Made by a program: the position numbers and the translations under genes | Shown: positions 1 through 10,700 of the stretch, piece by piece | Layout: the number at the start of each line of letters is the position of its first letter | How positions within the stretch are numbered: the stretch's first letter is position 1 | Notes under the pieces: model-generated | Seen by the model: only the letters and a program-made list of their open reading frames with translations | Told to the model about the DNA's origin: nothing | Database searches by the model: none | Source: Ascidia mentula | Taxonomy: Eukaryota > Chordata > Ascidiacea > Phlebobranchia > Ascidiidae | Assembly: GCA_947561715.1 (NCBI GenBank) | Contig: OX387205.1 | Coordinates: forward strand, 12,033,001 to 12,097,000 | Direction of reading: 5' to 3' | DNA length: 64,000 nucleotides

Positions 1-904
1 CAACAATTTTCTTCAGCTGCCTGTCGTAAAATATGTTAAATTCTAATCGCGATTTCCCCTTTTTTAACTCAGCTTTTTTGACATTTACCATTTTTTAAAT
101 TCAGAATGTCTTTCACGTAAAAACGGGTTGCACTTTACAGGTGAAAGAGAAAACAGAACAACAGTCGTAGTAACTGGATTTGGATACACTAATTATCAAA
201 GTAAAACCCTACCAAACATTTTGCAGCAAACCACACAAGAACTACAACCAGATGCAGTGTAAGTACCATTCGTCACTTTATACAAAAAAGCTAAATTTGT
301 TTGTGGCCTATAATAACAGACAATATGTATGAAAGTATTGCATTTTTACATTTATGGCCTTTTTCCAAGAGTTTGGTAACGATTAGTTCGTCTAAAGTAT
401 TATTGTGGTAAAAAATAACTTCATCAATCAAGACAAAGACGATACTTTTTATTGCTGTTTCGATCAGATGTCGTCAAGGAATCCAACGTCACACGCGAAA
501 AACAGGACAGGCTTTGAGGTACACGAACCGCATGATTTGTGCCAGATCTCCAACAACTGCAAGAACTCTGTCTGACGCGTGTACTGGAGACAGTGGTGGG
601 CCCCTCATAAACCAAGTAATGCTATTTTTAAGTTAAGTTCTTGGAAATTCATAATGGAAATCTTTAGTTGATGTATAAAGTTTAAATACAGTATCACAAA
701 TGCATATATTATTTGTTTAAAATCTTGTAACAGCACTTAGATCCCAAATCGGGCGAAAGTTATTGGATACAAATGGGGATTGTCAGTTTTGGAGTTAAAT
801 GTGCTCATAGGGATGAAACAGATGGCTTTGTGTATCCTGGCTACTACGCAGATGTTACGAAGATGAAAATCTGGATTGAAGAAACGATCAACGGTTCCAA
901 GTAA
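1..904 (+). CDS. Gene A: trypsin-like serine protease, 3' end only
   Basis: The C-terminal exons of a secreted S1-family (trypsin-like) protease run in from before the window. Exons read as 1-25 (end of an exon, donor gtaaaa), 142-258, 468-615 and 734-904 with stop TAA at 902-904. Visible motifs are the TGFG block, the Cys pair around the MICA-type stretch, the active-site segment DACTGDSGGP (catalytic Ser present, Asp189 at the base of the S1 pocket, so Arg/Lys preference), SFG and C220, and the final amphipathic helix with WIEETI. The His and Asp exons lie outside the window, so activity cannot be judged. It is the close paralogue of gene Z (20.5-21.4 kb), which suggests the missing N-terminus is signal-LDLa-WAP-CCP. 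A polyadenylation hexamer ATTAAA lies at 1073-1078. The last codon overlaps a possible donor, discussed in the findings. Confidence 0.85.
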
Positions 905-1598
905 AAACTTTGTTCAGTTCCTATTATTGTGTGTTGTGAAGATAAAAGATTTGTGTCTGCAAATAACCTGACAACAAGTATATGTTAAGTAAGTTCTGTC
1001 AATCGTAAAACTAACAAAACTTTCCATTTATAAATGGCTTCCTGTAAGCATGTTTTTTTTCATCTTTAAGCGATTAAACCTTATGTAAATACGTAAGGAG
1101 TAATGCTACCAATTTTGTTGAATTTGGCGTCATAAGAAATGCTGGAATTGTCACAGAGAAATTTCTGAGATTTGCATGTGATTGAATCATGACCGAGGTT
1201 GTGCTCTTTCATAACAAAAATATTTTTGTTTTGTTGCAGGATTGGCCGTAAATCTCATCTCCAAAGTAAGTCACAAATTACGGTACACGGAATATAGATA
1301 AGATTTGTTCGCACAATTATCAGCTTATCTCTTTTCATCGATACATAGTGTAAGTGAGGTTGGGCCTTATGCACGGGATAGAGGTAATTAACTAAAAAAG
1401 GCGTTTTGTTTTCAGCAAATATTGGGGTATACCTGAAGCTAATGGTAATAAGGCTACACAACATTTTCTTGGGTCATGGTGTAGCCTATATCGATATGGC
1501 ATTTCTAGAGTGTTCTCGCCAAACCCCCTAGTTTCATGTTATGAAAGCTATATTTTAAACAGTGCAAAGATGTATATTTTTTAATGTATTTTATATAG
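905..1598. other. Gap between gene A and gene B exons
   Basis: About 690 bases with no convincing coding exon. It holds a candidate polyadenylation hexamer for gene A (1073-1078) and a short stretch at about 1243-1265 with acceptor-like and donor-like borders that does not give a supported exon. The part from about 1380 matches 3975 onward and is the left edge of the internal tandem duplication in gene B. No signal peptide for gene B was found here. Confidence 0.5.
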
Positions 1599-4500
1599 GG
1601 CGATGTAATGCTCCTATTGCGCCACCAAACGGCCGAGTGGATGATCGCGGTGTAGATTACGTTTTCGGGTCACGTGTTCAATTTGTCTGTCACGAGGGAT
1701 TTCGAAACACTGGAAGCTCATTTGCCGTTTGCAGTGCCGATGCCATTTGGGAAGGGTCTGCCATTTGCCGTGGTAACTGCTATCGACCAACTATCAAGAT
1801 AAACACGTATTTTACTCTTTGTCCGTTTTCTCACCAGTTCATTTGGATTGCGACTTTGAAAATGTCCACAGTCCAACTTGTGGATACACATCTAGTCCTT
1901 CAACAGGTTGGAGACGCCGTTTCACACGAACTGATCGCAATAACAGAATAGGTTATTCAAAATTTTCTACTGTTTTACACAAGCTGTCACCAATGCTTGT
2001 TGTAATAGTTATAAATTGCAGGTTATGTCGTTGATGCTTATGCTTACACTAGTGAAAAGTCACTTTCCTCACCAGTCATCCCGCAACCAGGCAATGACCA
2101 GTGCTTTAAGTTCTTTTACAAACTTCTCTCTTCCAACTCTCGTTTGGTCTTGAAGATATCTGGGAGTATACGGTAATGTTTTTGATATGCAAAACAATGC
2201 AACAGTTGCGCATTCCCATTTCTGCAGCTGGAATGTTTTATAATGCAGATGGAGAGATCGCGGATCACACAGTCTATGGGTGCCTGGAGAATTGACGGTA
2301 AAACAAAATCGAGTAGACATACAAGTGTCATTTGTGGCAACATCTGGCACTGTCAGCTTAGATGATATAATAGTTGCAGACGAAGCTTGCAGTAAGTATC
2401 TGGTTTTAATGATTAAAAGATGTCCTTTTAATGATAAACAAACGTAGAATACCTGTTATTGTCCTAAAAAGTTGTTTCATGTAAAGGCTTCTTGTAGTTA
2501 ACTAGTAACAAAGTTTTTTGCATTTGATACTGTGATGTTATTCTCAAAACACAAAATGTTGCTATTATACCATAACTGGCTAACTAACTGTTAGGTGATG
2601 AATGTGAAAGTAATCCATGTCAAAATGATGGCACATGCCAGGATGAAGTTAATGGCTTTACATGTACCTGTACACCAGATTTTGGAGGCACCACCTGCTC
2701 TGAGGGTAATGCAGTTTGTTTGGTCATGCTTACAATTGAAATTTGTCAAATAACCCTATAAAATTGGATTAATTTATTGCAAATGATTGGTCATCGTCCA
2801 GGAAATTACAAGTTTTTTTTAAAAACAGACACAATGCGCCCAAACCTCCATTTAAGGAAGGTTTCTCCATTGTTTTGGTTGTTACACATGTATGTACAAG
2901 CAAAATGCAGTTCCAATTTTGTTCTCATTCACCTTCCTCTTTTTACTGTTCATCTTCTATATGTGCATAACTTCTGAAAATTGAAGTCAAACTAATTCAC
3001 ATACCTTGGGTACAGTAGAAATAGTTGTGAATTTTGCTATAGTAACATAAAACTCAAGCAATCACAGTTTGGATGAACCATGTCCAATAAAATAAGTTTT
3101 TTTTCTGATCCATATATTATTCTTGCAGTTACGATCGTCACGTTATATCTGCATACTTTAAATGTTTAATTTAATTGTATTGTGGCAGATCTGAAGTGCC
3201 GGGAATGCCCCGAACGTCTGTCAAATGCGGTGGTCACCATAACCTACCAAAACCCTAATAAACCATATCTTTTGCCTGGTACAAAAGTAACATATGCATG
3301 TGACAGAGGTTTCAAAATAGCAGGGACAACATCACATCTCAAAACGGTTATTTGTAATTCGAGAAGAAAATGGAGTACAAATCCTGATACTATAAGTTGC
3401 GTGGGTAAGTGTTTAACAATACGAATAATGAAAAGAATGTGTAGTAAGATACTTCAAAGTGATGTGAACTATGAAGTCTTCTCAGTTAATAAAGTTGTAA
3501 AATCTAGAGATCTAAATGTTGCTCCAAATTCCAAAACCGGTGCCTAAAATTTGATGTGATGTCTGGTCACTAAATATCTAAGAAGTTGGTGCAGGGGAAA
3601 TTTTGTATCCTATTATTTTTAAAGAAATATTGTTTTTCAGTTAAGAAATGTCCCCCAATGCACCATTTAGAAAATGGTGAAATGCAGCCAAGTTTACAGA
3701 CAGGTGTGGGCCATCCAATGGGAACCTCAGTTGCTTTCACATGCTGGCATGGTTATCGGTTAGAAGGCGCAAACAACACTGAGTGTTTACCAACAGGAAA
3801 ATGGTCAAGTTTACAACCCAGCTGTGTTGGTTGGTCATTTTTTTCGGATTTGATTCAATTTAAATGCTATTATGCAACTGTACTGGTTATGGCATGCAGA
3901 TTTACCACAAACATAAAAACATTAATTCCAGTAGGTTAAAATCTGTCAGCTTGTCATTTAAGACAAACTGGATGGTGGTAATTAACTGGAGGAGGCGTTT
4001 TGTTTGCAAAAAATATTAGGGTGTACTTGAAACTAATGGTAATTTGGCTATACAACATTTTCTTGGGTAGCCTATGTCGATAAGAAATGGTGGTGCTTTC
4101 TAGTGGTGTGTTCTCGCCCCCATCTGTTTCATATTACAAAATATGTATTTTTAACAGTGTAAAGATGTATTTTTTTACCTGACACTTCAATATATTTAAA
4201 GTAATGCGATGTAATGCTCCTATTGCGCCACCAAATGGCCGAGTGGATGACCGCGGTGTAGATTACGTATTCGGGTCACGTGTTCAATTTGTCTGCCACG
4301 AGGGATTTCGAAACACTGGAAGCTCATTTGCCGTTTGTAATGCCGATGCCATTTGGGAAGGGTCTGCCAATTGCTATCAAACATCTATCAAGATAAACAC
4401 GTATTTTACTCCTTGTCCGTTTTCTCATTAGTTCATTTGGATTGCGATTTCGAAAATTTCCACAGTCCAACTTGTGGATACACATCTAGTCCTTCAGAAG

Positions 4501-6758
4501 GTTGGAGACGCCGTTACACACGAACTGATCGCAATAACAGAATAGGTGTTATTTTCATTCTTTTGCATTCAAACAAACTAGTTGTTTCCAATGCGTATTT
4601 TAGATATAAAGAGTTAGAAACTGCCTTGCAGGTTATGCTGTTTATGCTTCTGCTGACACCAGTGAAAAATCACTTTCATCACCAGTCATCCCGCAATCAG
4701 GCAATGACAAGTGCTTTAACTTCTTTTACAAACTTGACTCTGCCAACTCTCATTTGGTCTTGAAGATGTCTGGGACTATACGGTAATGTTTTTAATATCC
4801 AAAAAAATGCACCAGTTGCGTATTCCCATTTCTGCAGCCGGAATGTTTTATAATGCAGATGGAGGGATCGTGGATCACACAGTCTATGGGTGCCTGGAGA
4901 ATTGACGGTAAAACAAAATCGAGTAGACAGACAAGTGTCATTTGTGGCAACATCTGGTATTGCCAGCTTGGATGATATAACAGTTGCAGACGAAGCTTGC
5001 AGTAAGTATTTAGTTTTAATGATTAACAGATAAACAAACGTAGATACCTGTTATTGTCCTAAAAAGTTGCTTCATGTAAGGGCTTCTTGCAATTCACTAG
5101 TGTTGCTCCGTTATGGCAAATATGAGCTTCGAGTCGGGTCTTAACAATATTATTTATGATTGATGGGAAATTCTATTTCATTAACACATTTGATATAAGA
5201 TCGCACGTGAGTTCTAACTGTTGTGTTTTCCTTACCTGACTTTAATTGAAAACTCGATGCAAACACTACTCTAATATTTATTTACGTCGAACAATTTGGG
5301 ATACAAAGTTAACACACGCAATGATACCAACACCAAACCAAGTGAATTTACGCCCAAACGCTCAGACAGAGTTGAACAGAACCGAATCACAAAGCCATAG
5401 GACTACTACTACTTCTACTTCCACACAGCAAGCTACACTCATTATATAAAGCGGAGAACAATGCAAACTAACAATAAGCGAAGATCAAAGTAAGGACGGC
5501 TACTGAGAAACGACCTTTAACGTCTCTAAGCGACCAAACCAAACACTTTCAAACTGGTCAATAAATCACTTAACAACACAAACGGTTGCTTGGAAACTAA
5601 CAATTGAATGTACAACCTTTGCTATCGCTACACTTTGAAATGAAACACACTTGACAAGACGGCCTAAGAATGCCTTTACCCAAACCCAGAGGAGAGAGAT
5701 TCCGAACAATGATAAACTGGCCTTGCAACCTAAGTCCATAAATGCAAACACTGATATGTAACGTAAAATTACGTTACAACTAGTAACAAAGTGTTTTTCG
5801 CATTTGATACTGTTAAGTTATTCTCAAAACACAAAATGTTGTTATACCGTAACTGGCCATCTTACTATTAGATGATGAATGTGAAAGTAATCCATGTCAA
5901 AATGATGGCACATGCCAGGATGAAGTTAATGGCTTTACATGTACCTGTACACCAGATTTTGGAGGCACCACCTGCTCTGAGGGTAATGCAGTATGTTTGG
6001 TCATGCTTACAATTGAAATTTATCAAGTAACCCAATAACTAAAATCGAATCAACTGATTGCAAATGAATGGTCTTCGTCCAGGAAATTGCATGTTTAAAA
6101 AAACAGGCATAATGCATCCAAACCTCCATTCAAGGAAGGTTTGTCCATTGTTTAGGTTGTTACACATGTATGTGCAAGCAAAATGCAGTTCCAATTTTGT
6201 TCTCATTCACCTTCCTCTTTTTACTGTTCATCTTCTAACTGTGCATAATCTCTAATAATCGATGTCAAAATAATGGACATATTTTGGGTACAGTAGAAAT
6301 AGTTGTGAATTTTGCTATAGTAACATGAAACCCAAACAAGCACAGATTAGATGAACCATGTCCACCAAAAATAATTTTTATTTTCTGATGCATTTTGTAT
6401 TCTTGCAGTTAGGACCGTCACGTTTTCTCTGCATACTTTAAATGTTTAATTTACTATAAGTTACTGATACTATAAGTTGTGTGGGTAAGTGTTTAGTAGG
6501 ATACTTCAAACTGATGTGAACTAAGAACTCTTTGTATCCTATTATTTTTAAAGAAATATTGTTTTTCAGTTAAGAAATGTCCCCCAATGCACCTTTTAGA
6601 AAATGGTGAAATGCAGCCAAGTTTACAGAAAGGTGTGGGCCATCCAATTGGAACCTCAGTTACCTTCACATGCTTGTCTGGTTATCGGTTGGAAGGAGCA
6701 AGCAACACTGAGTGTTTACCAACAGAAAAATGGTCAAGTTCACAACCCAGCTGTGTTG
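1599..6758 (+). CDS. Gene B: mosaic CCP-MAM-EGF-CCP-CCP-MAM-EGF-CCP protein, 5' end not found
   Basis: A chain of extracellular module exons. CCP/sushi 1599-1772; MAM domain in three exons 1838-1951, 2022-2172, 2249-2391; EGF 2595-2705; CCP 3189-3404; CCP 3641-3829; second MAM 4432-4545, 4632-4782, 4859-5001; second EGF 5872-5982; CCP 6570-6758. The MAM domains show the C-DFE start, a CFKFFY-like core and the SLDDI end before the last Cys. The EGFs show the six-Cys pattern. Exon junction phases agree throughout, with phase 1 at the module borders. MAM, EGF and CCP modules usually mediate extracellular protein binding. No initiator or signal peptide was found, and no stop follows the last CCP. 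The phase-1 end at 6758 is compatible with splicing into gene X (WAP exon at 7754), so B and X may be one transcript. Two further CCP copies (4202 and 6462) are broken and listed separately. Confidence 0.7.
4202..4372 (+). pseudogene. Broken CCP exon, second copy of the 1599-1772 exon
   Basis: Nearly identical to the CCP exon at 1599-1772. About 14 bases covering the last cysteine codon and the GT donor have been deleted, so the module lacks its closing Cys and cannot be spliced at the old site. The reading frame is otherwise open. Because the flanking exons are phase 1, skipping it leaves the frame intact. Confidence 0.75.
5101..5778 (+). mobile_element. Solo LTR of an LTR retrotransposon
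   Basis: A 678-bp insertion that begins TGTTG and ends TTACA (TG...CA termini), flanked by a 5-bp direct repeat ACTAG at 5096-5100 and 5779-5783. The paralogous intron at about 2497-2520 has the empty site with a single ACTAG, and the third copy near 22.42 kb also lacks the insertion. Inside is a TATA box (TATATAAAG, 5443-5451) followed by AATAAA (5560-5565), as expected for U3 and R. The last 22 bases form a palindrome with arms TGTAACGTAA. No internal retrotransposon coding is present. The element family was not identified. Confidence 0.8.
6462..6484 (+). pseudogene. Remnant of a CCP exon, second copy of 3189-3404
   Basis: Only the last ~20 bases of the CCP exon plus its donor (gtaagt) remain, following a short repeated block. 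The rest of the exon was lost after the internal duplication. EGF 5872-5982 can splice directly to CCP 6570-6758 in phase 1. Confidence 0.6.
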
Positions 6759-7753
6759 GTTTGTTATTTGTTTTCTGATTTAATTTAATTTAAATGCTAG
6801 TATGCAACTGTACTGTTTATGACATGCAGATATGCCACAAACATGGAAACATTTATTCCAGTAGGTTAAATTCTGTAAGCTTGTTGTTTAAGACAAATAT
6901 ATTTCGCTTTGAACAGCATCATCAGTGTGTAAAATGCAGCACAAGATGGAATTAAAAACAAAAAAACCTCAGCGCTTGCAAGATTTAACAGATTTATTTC
7001 ACAATTTTCATTCACAGGAATAATTATTTATCTGCAGAAGTGTAAAGAATTTGCTGTGTGAAATGGTCACCTTCTTCCATTTCAACATGTGTATACCATA
7101 AACAAGTTACTATGCAAAATTTAACTTTACCGAAAGAGGAATTTTTAGGTATCCTATTCCGTAATTAATTAATAAAGTAATTTCAAGAAATAGGAATGTC
7201 CCAATTACCAAATGAAACAAGCTTTTATTGCAATATGAAAATGATAGTTGTTGTTTTTAAACTCATAACGAAGACCGCAGTTCAACATGTGTAAAGGGAA
7301 ACTTTTAAAACGCCTTCAATGCAATGATGACATGCTTGTACAAACGATACACGACACCTCAAAAAACTGTCTTGTTGTGCAACGGGTGTGATGCTTGCGG
7401 CTTCGAGCGTGAGCAATCATTGCAACGGCGTTTGTGCAAATTCAAGCCTTTCTCGTGCTGCCACTTTTTTGCAGTTTCTGAAAAAGGAAATGCATTTAAT
7501 TCTATAAACAAGATGACAGGGGAAGACCAAAGCAACAAATTTAGTTTATCGTATTAGCGCATTCCATATGGCAAAGGAGAAATTGCTTGACTGCAAATTT
7601 GCTGTTAAAAAAGCCATACATTAGATGTGGAACTATTACTATTCTAGTACAAGAGATATCTAAGTCCAAGCCTCATTCGACCAACAAGCTGACCAGAGAT
7701 GCTGCTATCTCAATTTTTCGTCCACTCCTTTCATCTTATTTTTTCAAACTAAG
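6759..7753. other. Intron or spacer between gene B and gene X
   Basis: About 1 kb with no module exon. From about 7106 it matches the intron of gene Y at 24,690 onward. The LDLa and signal-peptide exons that precede this point in gene Y are absent here. The ORFs in 7.3-7.7 kb lie in sequence shared with the non-coding intron of Y and are not supported. Confidence 0.5.
6891..6932 (-). ncRNA. Hammerhead-ribozyme-like motif (weak)
   Basis: On the minus strand a CTGATGA box is followed by a short stem (GCT/AGC), then GAAA, then an AT-rich hairpin ending in GTC, in the order of a hammerhead core. Stem I pairing is poor and an extra T precedes stem II, so activity is doubtful. It sits exactly where the second copy of the gene B duplication stops matching the first. 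Confidence 0.3.
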
Positions 7754-10700
7754 GTTCATGTCCAGACAGAAACGAGCTTTTGGTAAATTACCGATGCCGA
7801 AAAAACTGTACCCGTGACTCGCAGTGCAGAGGATCGAAGCGGTGCCGCTGTGACGGCAACTGTGGGATGTCCTGCTTTAATCCAAGTAAGCTTATTGTAC
7901 AATCTTGCTGCTATTAATTATGATACTAGTTATGAAACAAAACAATTTATTGAAGAGAAGAGCCAACGTGCCTTTATTAAACTTGAAACCTTAACTTTAA
8001 CTTACAACAAAAACAAAACCATAAAACCAATTGTTGCAAAACGAGTTGTTCATTTGCGCTCTGTCGCTTGCCCATGAAGGTTGAAAAAGGCGTGCTGTTG
8101 ACACATTGTATTATCTTGTATTAATTGTGATAAATCTACTTTAGTCTTCTCATTGCTCCCTTCTCCACAGCGCTATAGCCTTACCCAGTGCAAGAACCAA
8201 ACGGATCCATTAATCATCTCTCCTGTATCTGCCATGGCAAGATACAGAAAATTTGCTTGAATATATTTTTTTATAGTTGGGAGTTGCGACGATCCTCCGC
8301 CGGCGGCCATTGACAGCACAGGATACAACGTACTTCGTTTTGAAAACCATTCTATGCATGAAGTGAGCTCTGGATTTAGATACGGCGACATTGTCAACTA
8401 TCGTTGTATAGCGGGAATGGTCGCAATCGGCCCGCAAATCACTTGCACTTCCCGCAGGCTTTGGACTCCGGGCAATGTATATTGCGCAGGTAAAGAGAAA
8501 GAAAACGGGAAAAGGGGAAAGAAAAGTGTTGCTTTTATATGTTTTCCATCTAAATGTTTCTATCTAAACTTTGATTTGAAATAAATAAAATATATGAAAT
8601 CTAGAAATTTTCTGTGAGCAATCGCCTATCCAGACTTCAACGCTAGTTTTCTAACCAGCTTGTTTCTTTAGCATGCAGGATGCCTAAGTGAACACCTCGA
8701 TGCAGTAACGACACAATCAAACAATAGTCACTCACCCTATCTTCACCACAAATAAAATTAATCTTCTTTTAAGTGCAATGTCAGTACAACATGGATGCGA
8801 TCAATCAATACAATCTGACGTGTGGGGGAGATTGCGTAACGGATGCTGATTGTGACGTCAATCAAAGATGTATGTGCGATGGCCCATGCGGAAGGTCGTG
8901 CGTCAATCCAAGTAAGCTGTAAATTTTCCTTGCCAAAATTGCTTGTATTGGGATTTCCCATTGCGGAACTTAGGGTTTCACAAACAAATCCATTGGTGCC
9001 TTTCGGCGCCAAGGGACATTCGCTGCATTGGGTCCATGGCTTCCAATAATCCACAAAAACAACTCATTCTGACCTAGAAACATTCATTGCCTTCTCGCTT
9101 TGTGATTATAATTTTTGTGAACTAATTTATACCCGTACCATGTTTGTTATATCACCATACCCACGCATGGCCAAACGGACCTTGCCTATATGCCTGGATT
9201 TTCTCACGAAAGGTAATGTTCAACGCACGTGGCCATGCCATAATACACCTGGTGAAACCCAATGATTTGCCGTGGCAAGTACTGGTATAAACTATTCCAC
9301 ATCTGGTTTAATACTGCATTATCCACTGTTCATATCTGAATTATCCAGTGCCCATCCCTATTTTACGCGTGTGTCCCTGGTCTAAAGAAGTGATAACCTC
9401 AACACACAAAACATACAATTTTGTCTGACCAAAAATGGTGCATCTTCCTTGTCTTTGTCATTGGTGTTGGATAAAGGACAAACAAAAAATAAAAAAATAA
9501 GTAAGGTCAACAAATACAACAACACTTCGTACAGAGCTCCGTTATATAATCAATGTGCTTTCACTTTCACCCCCCTTTCAATAATTAAACTTACATTATT
9601 CACCAAAGGCAACGATTATAAAAGATTTTAAACTAAACTGACGATATAGCAATCGAAAACCACGAGGCAATTTTCACGCATCGTTGAACACAAAAATCTC
9701 ATGCGCAGCATTTTCACGGGATGCAACGAGCGCAATCAAGGAGTTGCGTAACCTTGCCAGGAGGAATGAAAATATTTTTGAAATTGAGAATTATTACAAG
9801 CTCAACCATTTATTAGATAAAGTTGTCAACTTCACAACTGGTGCCTCGTTGTTTCTATGACATTCAATCAAATAATTTTCAGACACCAATTTCACTGTCT
9901 TTTTGCATGTTTTGAATTTTTGAACCGAACAAATTAGTTCCAAACATAGTTCGTGTAGATTCCCAAACCAAAATTGATTATTTCTTTGCGTTATTGTTGT
10001 GATTTCTATGTTTGACGCAACACTGATAACAAAGGCTGCGCAGTAGCTCTGCGTGTGCAGAACGCGTGGTTAGGTTTGCCGTTTAACACACTTACGTAGA
10101 CAACCCGGGTGACACGAACATGGATGTTTTGGAAAGGAAAAAGGCATGTCCTTTTTTCTCGTCACTCTCTCTCACGCACGTCCATGCGGTGGAGTTCTTT
10201 GGCGGCAACTTGCAGGTTGTGGCGTCTGAGTTGGTGTTTTGCCATGAATGATGTTGAATTTAAAATCTAGTGTTAATGTTTACAGCGGTTTTGATATATT
10301 GCGGTTTTGAAGAATCAATGAAGTGGTTTGGAAAAGAAAATGCATTCACAAAGGTTTTGAATGGTAGTTGTAAGTGCTATTTTCTAACCTATGTTTCAAA
10401 ATCTCAGTAATTTGAGATTTATTCAACAAATTCAACATCATTAATGGCAAAACACCAACTCGGACGCCACAACCTGCAAGTTGCCCCCAAAGAACTCCAC
10501 CGCATGGATGTGCGTGAGAGAGAGAGTCACGAGAAAAAAGGACATGCCTTTTTCCTTTCCAAAACATCCATGTTCGTGTCACCCGGGTTGTCTACGTAAG
10601 TGTGTTAAACAGGTTTGCCTGTACTTTTGTTGCCAGTTTTTTGTCATGTGCTTTAACCTGATTCTACTGATAACTGTGTTTATCTCTGAAAACCGTGTGA

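Larger units (their letters stand above)
1380..6885. repeat. Internal tandem duplication within gene B
   Basis: About 1380-3950 and 3975-6885 are two copies of the same segment in direct orientation, covering CCP, MAM, EGF, CCP, CCP and their introns. The second copy carries the solo LTR at 5101-5778 and lost two CCP exons. The introns match as well as the exons, so this is a DNA-level tandem duplication. Confidence 0.85.

Noticed and set aside
5246..5449. 67-codon ORF within the solo LTR
   Set aside because: Lies in the U3-like part of the LTR, low complexity near its end, and no retroelement protein similarity.
7324..8077. Several short ORFs around the first WAP-like exon of gene X
   Set aside because: They run through introns whose paralogous copy in Y does not keep the frames; only the 7754-7885 exon has splice and domain support.
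8758..9054. 98-codon minus-strand ORF over the second WAP-like exon
   Set aside because: It is the antisense shadow of a real exon with clear acceptor, donor and Cys pattern on the plus strand.
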